In this document: positions 8,833 to 17,171 of the stretch, in pieces
How the letters are laid out: each line of letters begins with the position of its first letter
Position numbering within the stretch: position 1 is the first letter of the stretch
NCBI GenBank assembly: GCA_020630435.1
Contig: JAHDBJ010000018.1
Coordinates: forward strand, 1-64,000
Reading direction: 5' to 3'
DNA: 64,000 nucleotides
From: Saprospiraceae bacterium
Lineage (GTDB): Bacteria; Bacteroidota; Bacteroidia; Chitinophagales; Saprospiraceae
Made by a program: the position numbers and the translations under genes
The notes under the pieces: model-generated
The model's input: only the letters and a program-made list of their open reading frames with translations
What the model was told of the DNA's origin: nothing
The model's database searches: none

Positions 8833-9768
8833 ATGAATAAAATTATAATTGCAGGAGGAACAGGCTTCCTAGGAAAGGCTCTAGAACATTTTTATATAAA
8901 AAAAGGATATTCTGTTGTCATTCTTACAAGAAATCCTAAACAGTCCAATCATGTATTTTGGGATGGTGAATCATTGGGTAATTGGGTTGAAGAATTGGAG
9001 AATTCTAAAATCTTAATTAATCTTGCGGGCAAGTCTGTCGATTGTCGTTACACTAAGCGTAATAAAACCCTTATTTACGATTCTAGGATGAAGAGTACTT
9101 CTATTCTAGGTGAAGCGTTAGCTTTAATCCATCATCCCCCTTCTATTTGGGTCAATGCTTCAAGTGCTACAATTTATCAGCATTCTGAAGAAAACTTGAT
9201 GAAAGAATCCAATGGCATTATAGGAGATGACTTTTCTATGAATATTTGTAAATCATGGGAAAACACTTTTTTTGCAAATAAATTACCTGAGAATCGAAAA
9301 ATAGCTATTCGTACATCTATTGTTCTAGGAGCGCAAGGCGGAGCTATTCTCAAATTACGACCAATTGTAAAAATGGGACTTGGAGGACATCAAGGTAACG
9401 GAAATCAAAAAATCAGTTGGATTCATATTAATGATTTTTGTAGAGCCATTGATTTTATTATTCAAGAAACAAATCTTGAAGGAGCGATTAATATTACTGC
9501 TCCGAATCCTATCTCCAATAAAAATTTTATGAAAATATTACGTGAGCTTATAAATGTCTCTATTGGAATACCTCAACCTAAGTTTTTGCTAGAAATTGGG
9601 ACTTGGCTACTACGTTCTGAAACGGAACTGGTTTTAAAAAGTAGAAATGTCTATCCCGAAAAGCTTTTAGAGGCAGGTTTTAAATTTAAATTTACTGATG
9701 TAAAATCCGCCTTAACAGACATTTTGATAAAAAAAAGTGACAGAATGAAACTTTCATATACAAAATAA
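8833..9768 (+). CDS. TIGR01777 family NAD(P)-dependent epimerase/oxidoreductase
   Basis: Short-chain dehydrogenase/epimerase superfamily, YfcH type. The Rossmann motif GGTGFLGKAL sits near residues 8-17, and the hallmark segments WINLAGKSV-like (ILINLAGKSVDCRYTKRNK), SSATIYQ, IRTSIVLGAQGGA and WIHINDF are all present. The start is the ATG at 8833, one base after the preceding stop; the longer frame would begin with TTG inside the upstream gene. At 311 aa it matches the family. The substrate is unknown; eukaryotic relatives affect division, but bacterial roles are unsettled. It is co-transcribed with the DCC1-like gene and terminated by the hairpin at 9928-9958. Confidence 0.88.
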   Translation: MNKIIIAGGTGFLGKALEHFYIKKGYSVVILTRNPKQSNHVFWDGESLGNWVEELENSKILINLAGKSVDCRYTKRNKTLIYDSRMKSTSILGEALALIHHPPSIWVNASSATIYQHSEENLMKESNGIIGDDFSMNICKSWENTFFANKLPENRKIAIRTSIVLGAQGGAILKLRPIVKMGLGGHQGNGNQKISWIHINDFCRAIDFIIQETNLEGAINITAPNPISNKNFMKILRELINVSIGIPQPKFLLEIGTWLLRSETELVLKSRNVYPEKLLEAGFKFKFTDVKSALTDILIKKSDRMKLSYTK

Positions 9769-9927
9769 CGTATATGTAGTTATCGAAGAAGAGTAAATGT
9801 ATTCTGAGTCTTTTCAAATGTCAACTATCTACGCAGGCGAAACAGAATAGGATTGAAAACTTTGGTTAAATTATTTTTACTCTTAAACTTATGCTAATGA
9901 AAATAATTTATTTTCCAAATCGTTAAG

Positions 9928-9958
9928 ACGCTGAATCAATATTGGTTTAGCGTTTTTT
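9928..9958 (+). terminator. Intrinsic terminator of the TIGR01777 operon
   Basis: ACGCTGAATC (9928-9937) pairs with GGTTTAGCGT (9944-9953), allowing two G-U pairs, with loop AATATT and a run of six T (9953-9958). The T-run overlaps the stop codon of the convergent gene. Confidence 0.75.
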
Positions 9959-10448
9959 AAATCAACACAAATAACAATATTACTGCAATAAACACTACTG
10001 TTACTGCTACAAAAAAACGAAAGCGGAAATTTTGTCGATATTCATTATATAATAGTTCTATATAATCTTTCCATTCTAAGCCTCTTACATAGCCTTCTCG
10101 TCCAAGCACTAAATATTTTTTCTGCCCTATTTTGGCTTGGTTTCCATGTTTTCTTAGAATAAAAAAATTCTGGTTCATAAAGGTTAAATCATATAACTCA
10201 TGTCTTGAACCATGTTCTAAAATAAGCGTATTTGAACCATCTAACGTTTTCCAAACGCCCTTCGTTATATTTCCATTAATGGAATGAAGGTATTCTCCTT
10301 CTTCTTTAAAAATATGTAAAATCGCTTCTTGAAAATTATCGTCATCTCTTACTTCCAACCATCGGGTGTCCAAGTAAAACCCTTCTTCTGCTAGATCTTC
10401 TCCTAGTGGTTTAACATCAGCAACCACATAGTCAATATAGTCACTCAT
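9957..10448 (-). CDS. Small protein with C-terminal membrane anchor, unknown function
   Basis: I do not recognise the family. The ATG at 10448 gives 163 aa (MSDYIDYVV...); the longer frame opens with TTG. The middle part (LHSINGNITKGVWKTLDG, LYDLTFMNQNFFILRKHG) looks like a lipocalin-type beta structure. A single strong hydrophobic segment at the very C terminus (FFVAVTVVFIAVILLFVLI) suggests a tail anchor with the bulk in the cytoplasm. It lies about 100 bases downstream of the SCO gene on the same strand and may be co-transcribed. Confidence 0.65.
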   Translation of the reverse strand: MSDYIDYVVADVKPLGEDLAEEGFYLDTRWLEVRDDDNFQEAILHIFKEEGEYLHSINGNITKGVWKTLDGSNTLILEHGSRHELYDLTFMNQNFFILRKHGNQAKIGQKKYLVLGREGYVRGLEWKDYIELLYNEYRQNFRFRFFVAVTVVFIAVILLFVLI

Positions 10449-10549
10449 CGAATTCAGTATCGGGAGTTCGAGATTAAAGGATCTTAAAAAAGAATCTAAA
10501 AAAGAAATTTTCAAAGTTGCTGTTTTTGAAACGGATAAACGAATAAAAT

Positions 10550-11227
10550 CTACTTCTCTTTTTCTGGCTTGAATTCAAAGTCAGCTTTTGCTGGTTTCGG
10601 TACAATAAACGATAAATGCTCAACTAGACGCTCCACTGCTTTTGGGTCTGTTCCATCATAATAATTTCGGATCATTCCTGATGTATCTGCTAGAACAAAT
10701 TGATTGCTGTGCAAAAAATCTTCTCCATCCCCTGCCATTCCATCATCGGTTGGTAATTTGTACCCTTTTCGACCTAGTTGATGTATTGTCTTTTTATCTC
10801 CTGTCAAAAAATACCAAGCTGTTCCCTCTTCTACTCCATAAGCATCTGCATATTGCTTTAGTACCGCTACATCATCGTGTTCAGGATCTACAGAGTAAGA
10901 TAAAAATGTAACATTAGGATTCTCTTTGAACACCTCATACAAACGCTGCATTTGTACAGTCATTTTAGGACAGATACTTCCACAACGAGTAAAAATAAAA
11001 TCAGCGATTACGACTTGTTTGTCCAAGTCGGTTTCTGTGATTTTTTCTCCATATTGATTTGTCAACTCAAAGGCTGGTATTTGACCATAGTCCTTTAATT
11101 CTTGATAAGAATTTTTAAAATAATTATATCCAGAATTGAGGTAATACCAAGAACCTAACGGAAAGACGACCGTTAATAATATAAGTATTGAAAACATCCA
11201 AATTACACGCCCCTTTGAGTTTGCCAT
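10550..11227 (-). CDS. SCO1/SenC family copper chaperone
   Basis: SCO proteins deliver copper to the CuA site of cytochrome c oxidase. One N-terminal membrane segment (about residues 9-29) anchors a thioredoxin-fold domain on the periplasmic side. Copper ligands are present: Cys82 and Cys86 in the RCGSICPKM motif and His173 in FLHSNQF. Fold motifs VIADFIFTRC and LSYSVDPEHD are typical. The 225-aa length is normal. No oxidase genes are in this window. A -7 element (TAATTTTG on the minus strand, 11247-11254) lies just upstream of the ATG. Confidence 0.93.
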   Translation of the reverse strand: MANSKGRVIWMFSILILLTVVFPLGSWYYLNSGYNYFKNSYQELKDYGQIPAFELTNQYGEKITETDLDKQVVIADFIFTRCGSICPKMTVQMQRLYEVFKENPNVTFLSYSVDPEHDDVAVLKQYADAYGVEEGTAWYFLTGDKKTIHQLGRKGYKLPTDDGMAGDGEDFLHSNQFVLADTSGMIRNYYDGTDPKAVERLVEHLSFIVPKPAKADFEFKPEKEK

Positions 11228-11279
11228 ATCTGTTATTTTAAAGATACAAAATTAGAAAATATTTCTTCATCTCTTCTTT

Positions 11280-12665
11280 TTAAAAAACAATTTTCTGGAC
11301 TTTTTTGTTTCGAATATAATTTCTGATAATCTTCAATGTATCTTTATTATTCTGATAATCTTTTATCACTTCTTTTAAGTCTTCTATTGTACCTTGTACT
11401 AGGTCTTCTTCTATAAATCCAAACCCTCGATAGATACCTGCCTCTACCAAAACTACTGCTTTTTCTCCAACTTCTCGCCCCTCTTCTACTAGGAAAAAAC
11501 TTTCCGCAAATGTCTTATCTAGGGCATTGTTCGCTTCTTGTACTCGTTCATTATACGATTCGCTTGGTTCTACAGATTCACAAGCACCAAAGCATTGATC
11601 AATCTGTCTATAAAAACACTTCCCCCTGCCGTTTTCCAAATTACACAATTTCAAACAAAGTTGATATTCATATAATAACTGTTTGAGATGTCCTTTAGCG
11701 GAAGCCGCTTTGGCAAACTCTGCTACAATATTTAGACGATCTCTAGTTTTTGCTGTTACTCTTGCAATATCCAAACAAATATAGCCTTCTTGATTTTCAT
11801 AATGATGAATCACATAAGGATAACGGACAGCTCTTTGTGCTCTATTGATGCGTGGTTGTAGCTTTTTGATTTCGTCAGACTCTAGGAGTAACGCCACTAA
11901 TTCACTCCCCGTCAAGGTATAAGAAATACCATGTACTTGCTGTTGAATGCGCTCTCCTTTTCTTGTTTGATCTGCAAAATGATCCATTACTCGCCGTTTG
12001 ATGTTGATGCTTTTACCAACATAGACGACTTCTTTTAGCTCATTGTAAAAATAATATACCCCACAAGCCTCTGGTAAATTTTGTAGGAACTCTAAGGTAA
12101 TATTATTCGGCAATTTAGATTCTTTTATTCCTCTATTGATAAAATGTTTTAAGGAATTATTTTCAGCATCCAGTATCTTTTCAAATACTACAACAGTTGC
12201 TAAGACATCATCCAATGCTCTATGTCTATTTTGTACTTGTATCTTAAAGTGGCGAATTAGATTTTCTAAACTGTACCGTTTTATCTTTGGGAAAACCTTA
12301 CGGCTCATCTTTACAGTGCAGAGTTTTTTTCGAGTATATGTAAAGCCTAATCGTTTAAATTCTTCTCTAATAAATCCGTAATCAAAACGCACATTATGCG
12401 CTACAAAAATAGCGTCTTTGGTCATCTCAACAACTTCCTTTGCTATCTCATAAAATTTTGGTGCATCCGACACCATTTCATTGGTAATTCCTGTAATTTT
12501 TGTAATGTTATATGGAATAGAACGTTCTGGGTTAACCAAACTAGAAAAAGTGTCAATAGTTTTCTCTCCATCATGCAAAGCAATAGCTATCTCTGTGATC
12601 TTATCTCGATCCGCACGACCTCCTGTCGTTTCAACATCAATGATGGCATATAGTTTTTTAGACAA
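11280..12665 (-). CDS. DEDDh exonuclease fused to GIY-YIG nuclease domain
   Basis: The N-terminal DnaQ-like 3'-5' exonuclease domain (residues 5-170) carries DVETTGG (Asp10, Glu12), HNVRFDYGF and HRALDD. A GIY-YIG nuclease domain of UvrC/Cho type (about 195-290) has GVYYFYN, VYVGKS and INIKRR, followed by a UvrC-like helical region. This DnaQ-UvrC-type fusion is known in Bacteroidota and is assumed to act in DNA repair. The start is unusual: the only in-frame start before the exonuclease motif is TTG at 12665, because an in-frame TAA lies two codons upstream. A -7 element at 12695-12702 puts transcription start about 23 nt upstream, consistent with TTG. The domain assignment is firm; the pathway is inferred. 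Confidence 0.92.
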   Translation of the reverse strand: MSKKLYAIIDVETTGGRADRDKITEIAIALHDGEKTIDTFSSLVNPERSIPYNITKITGITNEMVSDAPKFYEIAKEVVEMTKDAIFVAHNVRFDYGFIREEFKRLGFTYTRKKLCTVKMSRKVFPKIKRYSLENLIRHFKIQVQNRHRALDDVLATVVVFEKILDAENNSLKHFINRGIKESKLPNNITLEFLQNLPEACGVYYFYNELKEVVYVGKSINIKRRVMDHFADQTRKGERIQQQVHGISYTLTGSELVALLLESDEIKKLQPRINRAQRAVRYPYVIHHYENQEGYICLDIARVTAKTRDRLNIVAEFAKAASAKGHLKQLLYEYQLCLKLCNLENGRGKCFYRQIDQCFGACESVEPSESYNERVQEANNALDKTFAESFFLVEEGREVGEKAVVLVEAGIYRGFGFIEEDLVQGTIEDLKEVIKDYQNNKDTLKIIRNYIRNKKVQKIVF

Positions 12666-12694
12666 GGTTTAGTATTTGAAAGAAAAATAAAATA

Positions 12695-12702
12695 CAAATT
12701 TA
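12695..12702 (-). promoter_or_regulatory. -7 promoter element of the exonuclease/GIY-YIG gene
   Basis: Minus strand reads TAAATTTG, a perfect TAnnTTTG about 30 bases upstream of the TTG start at 12665. No convincing -33 element is seen. Confidence 0.45.
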
Positions 12703-12792
12703 AGTAAAATGTAGGGATAAAATATGGAAGTATTTAAATACTGAGGAATGTAGCAATGGCAATTTTAAAGGAATCAAAAAGTCTTACAAATA

Positions 12793-12890
12793 AAAAAGTG
12801 AGGAATCACACCGAACCGCTCAACTTCTTACCTTTGCTTCCTTTCGGACCTGGAGGAGTTGGGAAGGAGCTGGTCGTATGACCCTCACAG
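12793..12890 (-). ncRNA. ffs: Signal recognition particle RNA (small bacterial type)
   Basis: The minus strand carries the conserved SRP apical domain: GGTCCGAAAGGAAGCA (12850-12835), with the GNAR-type tetraloop and the asymmetric-loop AGCA. The closing stem pairs GTGAGG with CCTCAC (12883-12888 with 12798-12803 on the plus strand). The 3' end runs into six T (12797-12792), a terminator. The size of about 100 nt is that of the short SRP RNA that binds Ffh. A perfect promoter precedes it. Exact ends are estimated. Confidence 0.93.
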
Positions 12891-12894
12891 GACG

Positions 12895-12923
12895 CAAAAT
12901 TACATAAAAACTCATAATTTCAA
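12895..12923 (-). promoter_or_regulatory. Promoter of the SRP RNA gene
   Basis: Minus strand: TTTTG ending at 12921 and TAATTTTG at 12902-12895, about 18 bases apart. It places the RNA start near 12889-12890, matching the base of the SRP closing stem. Confidence 0.65.
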
Positions 12924-12988
12924 AATATTTTGATTTTTTTCAGAATTTAATTGATACTTTTATCCTCCTTGAATATATTATTAATATA

Positions 12989-13071
12989 GAAGTAGTTTAA
13001 AAATATAGCTTTCATTCTGCAACTATTCTACCATAGCGAATGTTCTCCATTAGTCAATATTAAACAACTTC
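12989..13071. repeat. Short GAAGTTGTT-type palindromic element
   Basis: GAAGTAGTTTAA (12989-13000) faces TTAAACAACTTC (13060-13071), the family's terminal inverted repeat with one mismatch. The 83-bp element also carries a TATAGC/ATAGC-like inner motif. It lies between the SRP RNA promoter and an exonuclease gene. Confidence 0.6.
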
Positions 13072-13104
13072 TACACTTTTATTTTACTTCAAATATTGTT
13101 GGTT

Positions 13105-13647
13105 GTGAATTTTATTATTTTTGATTTAGAGGCGACCTGCTGGAATGGAAACCCAACAGATAAAGAACAAGAAATTATAGAAATCGGTGCTTGTATGATC
13201 AATAGTTTTGGTGAATTTGTTAGTTCTTACAATAAGTTTATCAAACCTATTTTGAATCCACAGCTTTCTAGTTTTTGTCAAGAGTTAACCTCTATTTCCC
13301 AAGTTGATGTCAATCGTTCGGACACTTTTGACAAGGTTATTCAGCATTTTCAAGATTGGATCGGTATCTATGAGGACGATTATCTTTTGTGCTCATGGGG
13401 ATATTTTGATAAAAATATGTTGATACAAGATTGTTTATTGCATGATTTAGAGACAGAATGGGCAAATGAACACATCAATTTAAAACAGCAATACCGAGAC
13501 ATCAAATCTTATCGTAAACCCATAGGCTTAAAAAAAGCTGTAGTGAGAGAAGGTTTTGAATTTACAGGTATCCACCATCGTGCTATTTCTGATGCCGAGA
13601 ACCTTTCTAAGATTTTTATTAAATACCTAGACGATTGGAAGTATTAA
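13105..13647 (+). CDS. DEDDh 3'-5' exonuclease (ERI-1-like)
   Basis: Stand-alone RNase T/DnaQ-superfamily exonuclease of about 180 aa. DEDDh residues are visible in FDLEATCW (Asp and Glu), CSWGYFDKNML (Asp) and HHRAISDAENL (His and Asp). The pattern DLEATCW with a GLKKAV segment is characteristic of ERI-1-like/KapD-type nucleases, suggesting RNA or nucleic-acid 3' trimming. There is no ATG at the N terminus; GTG at 13105 (MNFIIFDLEATCW) is preferred over TTG codons at 13096 and 13099. The next gene starts 12 bases after its stop, so the two are probably an operon. Confidence 0.85.
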   Translation: MNFIIFDLEATCWNGNPTDKEQEIIEIGACMINSFGEFVSSYNKFIKPILNPQLSSFCQELTSISQVDVNRSDTFDKVIQHFQDWIGIYEDDYLLCSWGYFDKNMLIQDCLLHDLETEWANEHINLKQQYRDIKSYRKPIGLKKAVVREGFEFTGIHHRAISDAENLSKIFIKYLDDWKY

Positions 13648-13659
13648 AACGAATAGGCA

Positions 13660-14244
13660 ATGAAACAAAAAAAAATATTGGTTATCAATGGGCACCCCGA
13701 TAAGGAAAGTTATAATTATGCCTTAGCAAATGCTTACAAGAAGGGTGTCAAAAAATCGACGGCTATCCTTAAAGAAATTAATATTAGAGACTTAGATTTC
13801 AATCCAAATTTACAATTTGGTTATCGAAAAAGAACAGAACTTGAACCCGATTTGTTAGAAGCTCAAGAAAAACTAAAATGGGCAGACCATATTGTCTGGA
13901 TTTATCCTGTATGGTGGGGTTCTGTACCTGCTATAATGAAAGGTTTCTTAGACAGGGTTTTATTGCCTGGTTTTGCTTTCAAAAAAAGAGAAGGCTCGGT
14001 TTGGTGGGATAAATTTTTCACAGGCAAAACGGCGAGACTTATCTGTACCTTAGACCAACCGCCTTGGTTTTATTCCCTGATCAATGGTAGTCCTAGCCAT
14101 AAAGCCATGAAGCGATTAACCATGAATTTTATCGGTGTAAAGTCTGTAAAAATTACGTCTATCGGACCTTTAAGGCTTTCAAAAGATAGTTTTAGGACGA
14201 ATTGGTTAAAAAAGGTTGAAAGGCTGGGAGAAAAAAATGCGTGA
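13660..14244 (+). CDS. NAD(P)H-dependent flavin oxidoreductase (flavodoxin-like fold)
   Basis: Flavodoxin-like FMN/FAD oxidoreductase of the NQO1/YwrO/KefF type; 194 aa, the usual size. Motifs: VINGHPDKESYNYALA at the phosphate-binding loop, WADHIVWIYPVWWGSVPAIMKGFLDRV for flavin binding, and GSPSHKAMKR further on. It probably reduces quinones or similar electrophiles. It is 12 bases downstream of the exonuclease gene, on the same strand. The substrate is not deducible. Confidence 0.87.
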   Translation: MKQKKILVINGHPDKESYNYALANAYKKGVKKSTAILKEINIRDLDFNPNLQFGYRKRTELEPDLLEAQEKLKWADHIVWIYPVWWGSVPAIMKGFLDRVLLPGFAFKKREGSVWWDKFFTGKTARLICTLDQPPWFYSLINGSPSHKAMKRLTMNFIGVKSVKITSIGPLRLSKDSFRTNWLKKVERLGEKNA

Positions 14245-14269
14245 GTCTTGCTTTCTAAGGTGAACAATT

Positions 14270-14896
14270 ATGAAACATTACTTCCTTTTATCGACTTTAC
14301 TTCTATCTATTCTTGCTTGTTCTTCACAGATAAAAGAACAAAAGCACGTCTTTTATCTTCATGGTAGAATAGTAGAGCTACAAGGTATTAATGCCTATAG
14401 TGAACGTTATGGTCATTATGAATACACCAAAATCATTAAAGCTTTGAAGGCGGAAGAATGGATAGTTTACAATGAAGTAAGAACAGCAACAACAGATTTT
14501 GATAGTTTCTGTACAAAGGTTTCTTTACAAATAGATAGTTTAATAAATAAGGGTATTGCCCCTAGTGATATTACCGTCATTGGAGGATCTAAAGGAGCTA
14601 TAATGGCTATGAATATTTCCAATAGGAATCCCTCCCCCATCAATTATGTTTTACTAGGAGGAAATAACGAGCAAGTTGAGACTGAAAATGATTGGAATTT
14701 AAACGGTCGTATCTTAGGTATTTATGAAAAGACCGATCAAATAGCGAATAAATCCTACCAATACTGGATTCAACAATCTACGAATGCCAAAATATTTAAA
14801 GAAATCGAAATCAATACAGGTCTAGGGCATGGTTTTTTATATCGCCCTTTAAACAATTGGTTTTTGCCTGCTAAGGAATGGGTAAACAGTAAATGA
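14270..14896 (+). CDS. Alpha/beta hydrolase-like lipoprotein
   Basis: Lipobox LACS near residue 17 after a short signal peptide, so an anchored envelope protein. The 208-aa mature part looks like an alpha/beta hydrolase: VFYLHGRIVE (oxyanion region), nucleophile elbow GGSKGA (Ser about residue 107), acid in IYEKTDQ, and His in GLGHGFLY near the C terminus. The triad order is right for the fold. Substrate unknown. It starts 25 bases after the oxidoreductase gene and may belong to that operon. Confidence 0.75.
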   Translation: MKHYFLLSTLLLSILACSSQIKEQKHVFYLHGRIVELQGINAYSERYGHYEYTKIIKALKAEEWIVYNEVRTATTDFDSFCTKVSLQIDSLINKGIAPSDITVIGGSKGAIMAMNISNRNPSPINYVLLGGNNEQVETENDWNLNGRILGIYEKTDQIANKSYQYWIQQSTNAKIFKEIEINTGLGHGFLYRPLNNWFLPAKEWVNSK

Positions 14897-15208
14897 ATCC
14901 CATAAGTAATAAATGCTAAGTTATTGTTTCAACCCTTATCATCTCCTCTTGTAATACTTAAGACTAAAAAATAAAGATACAGAATACCAAATACAAATCT
15001 GTTTAGATTAATACTATTTGGTAAAAAATTGTTAGTAAAGCAATCGCCTTTCTTATATTTTAAATGTTAAATAAAAGTTAACAAAACACACCCTAAATGT
15101 TAAATTATTGTGATATTTATATTTTAACTATAAAAAAAGACACATATGCTTCATTTTCTAATAATTTATCTACATGTTTGTGTTATTATTGTTGTAAAAA
15201 ACTAAAAC
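14897..15208. other. Intergenic region with nested stem-loop
   Basis: No gene is seen. TACCAAATA (14985-14993) pairs with TATTTGGTA (15015-15023), and inside it AATCT pairs with AGATT. No U tract follows, so it is not a standard terminator; it may be an operator or leader structure. No clear promoter for the protease gene was recognised. Confidence 0.5.
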
Positions 15209-16636
15209 ATGAAACAAAACACACACATTATATTAATTTTCTTGTTTTTGGTGTTTAGTGCATCTTTATATTCTCAAGAAGAAGGAAGTCCTACTCAACG
15301 AACAAGTAGTAATAGTAATGAAGTAACATTGAATTTTGCTTGTACAACCTTAGAGATTTTGCCTCAGGATAGTGATTTTCCTTCTAGTATCCATAGAGGA
15401 AAAGTTTTGATTTCAACTAGAAGTGGTGATTATAGTTATTACACAAATTATCAGACATGGGATGGTCAAGTCAATATTAAATTAAAGTATCAACCCAATA
15501 CTGAAATCTATTTTAAAATAATAGATCCCGATGATGAATCTCCCTATGAAACAAATACTCAAGGAAATGATAATATTGGAGGTTTAGGAACATTAACCAT
15601 CAATGGAATAACAGGCACAAGTATAAGTGCAAATACTAATAATAATGGAGAAATAAATGGATATTTAACAATAACCAATCAATATTCTGGAGATAATTAT
15701 AAAGTATTAGCAAGTACTGATTCGACTTTTCCAAATGACTCTAGAACAGTAGAGACAACTAATTTAATTGCTTGGAAACGAATGTATATAGAACCTCATA
15801 ATAGTTATCAGAGTGGGTCTTTTTTATCTTTTAATTATAATAATGGAGACACATATCTTCGAGTATGGGATAGAGGTGATTTAAATCCAGGAGATCAAAT
15901 TATAATCTTCGATAAATATGGAAATCAAACAATTACTACTATAAACTCGATTAATTCTAGTACTTCTACAAGTTTCCTATATATCAATAACTTAGGACGT
16001 TCATATCCTAAATATAGTGGCGTACGAAAACTCTCAGATACAAGAATATATAGTTTTCAATATGATCATGGAATCTTGCAAAATGCTTTTGGAAAAAATG
16101 GAAATGGGGTAGATAGTAACGGGAATGGAGGTGTTTTTGTTGATTATCAACTCCTCTCAGGAAATTTTAAAACAATTCCTAACTTTTATTGGAAAGTCTC
16201 AGGTCTAACAGATGATCATAATTTCAATCTTTTAAAATATTGGTTTGAGAATCAATGTACTGGATGTAATATATTTATGATTGCAGCTCTTGGAAATGGA
16301 GGACATATACAAACTCCCACAGGATTTAGTATAGAATATGGCAAAACAGACCGTAATAATAACCTCACTTCTATATATATTTATAATATAGGTCAGTCTT
16401 TTTTCACCCCTCAACTAGAAAATATTGCAGCTAATGAATATTGTGTACATGAATTAGGTCACCAATTAGATATTGGTCATAATGATTTTCCTCATATACA
16501 TCAAAATGTTAATCATCCAGATCATACTGGTATTGAGACTTGTATTATGACCTATTATCCTGATAAAGGAACAGGACATTCTGAATATGATATTCAATGT
16601 ATAAATAAAATAAGAAGAGCAAAAGATAGGCTATAA
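15209..16636 (+). CDS. Secreted metzincin-like zinc metalloprotease
   Basis: The signal peptide ends near LYSQ|EE. At residues 414-424 the sequence HELGHQLDIGH gives three zinc-ligand histidines and a catalytic Glu in the metzincin spacing (HExxHxxxxxH). Asp replaces the usual Gly at position 8 of the motif. A candidate Met-turn, CIMTYYPD with Met447, follows 23 residues later as expected. The long N-terminal part is Asn/Ser/Thr-rich and beta-like; no known prodomain was recognised. There is no T9SS tail, so release through the outer membrane is unexplained. It heads a same-strand run of exported proteins up to 22928. The protease call is good; specificity is unknown. Confidence 0.8.
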   Translation: MKQNTHIILIFLFLVFSASLYSQEEGSPTQRTSSNSNEVTLNFACTTLEILPQDSDFPSSIHRGKVLISTRSGDYSYYTNYQTWDGQVNIKLKYQPNTEIYFKIIDPDDESPYETNTQGNDNIGGLGTLTINGITGTSISANTNNNGEINGYLTITNQYSGDNYKVLASTDSTFPNDSRTVETTNLIAWKRMYIEPHNSYQSGSFLSFNYNNGDTYLRVWDRGDLNPGDQIIIFDKYGNQTITTINSINSSTSTSFLYINNLGRSYPKYSGVRKLSDTRIYSFQYDHGILQNAFGKNGNGVDSNGNGGVFVDYQLLSGNFKTIPNFYWKVSGLTDDHNFNLLKYWFENQCTGCNIFMIAALGNGGHIQTPTGFSIEYGKTDRNNNLTSIYIYNIGQSFFTPQLENIAANEYCVHELGHQLDIGHNDFPHIHQNVNHPDHTGIETCIMTYYPDKGTGHSEYDIQCINKIRRAKDRL

Positions 16637-16646
16637 AAGAAATAGT

Positions 16647-17171
16647 ATGAAATACACATTATTATTAGTTTCAAGTATCCTCATTTTGATGTCATGCAAT
16701 ATATTAAATAACACTAAAAAGCATACCCCCCCCTATGAGGTAGAGGTAATTCGAAAAGATAAAAAATCTCATAATATTAAAATAACAAAAGATGAAAAAA
16801 ATCTATCTACTTATATATTTGAAATAACAAATTTATCAGATACTCTCATTCGGATTTACTCATTTAATACAGAATCTAATGCTCTAGATATATATACACC
16901 TACTGGTATAGAGTTCAGGATGGTAAGAACATCCGGAGGTTCTATGTACGATATAAAGCCTAATGAGTCTTTTACTTTAGAATTTAATTTTCGAGAGTAT
17001 CTTTATTCCAAGCATAGTGACAATTTACCCAAAGAAGCAACTGGATGGCATCGAGTAGTTTGGAAATTATCAAATTTGGGTATAGAAACAGAGTTTCAAT
17101 ATTATTATGATCATGAAAAAGCAATCGATATATATCTTACTCCCTACATTAACAAAACTAAAAAACAATGA
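16647..17171 (+). CDS. Lipoprotein of unknown function
   Basis: Signal peptide with lipobox LMSC (Cys near residue 17). The mature part (about 155 aa) is beta-rich with the pattern YIFEITNLSDTLIRIYSFN, reminiscent of Ig-like folds of periplasmic proteins. The C terminus is Lys-rich. It follows the protease gene by 10 bases and overlaps the next gene by four bases (ATGA), so translational coupling within one operon is likely. I do not recognise the family. Confidence 0.75.
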   Translation: MKYTLLLVSSILILMSCNILNNTKKHTPPYEVEVIRKDKKSHNIKITKDEKNLSTYIFEITNLSDTLIRIYSFNTESNALDIYTPTGIEFRMVRTSGGSMYDIKPNESFTLEFNFREYLYSKHSDNLPKEATGWHRVVWKLSNLGIETEFQYYYDHEKAIDIYLTPYINKTKKQ

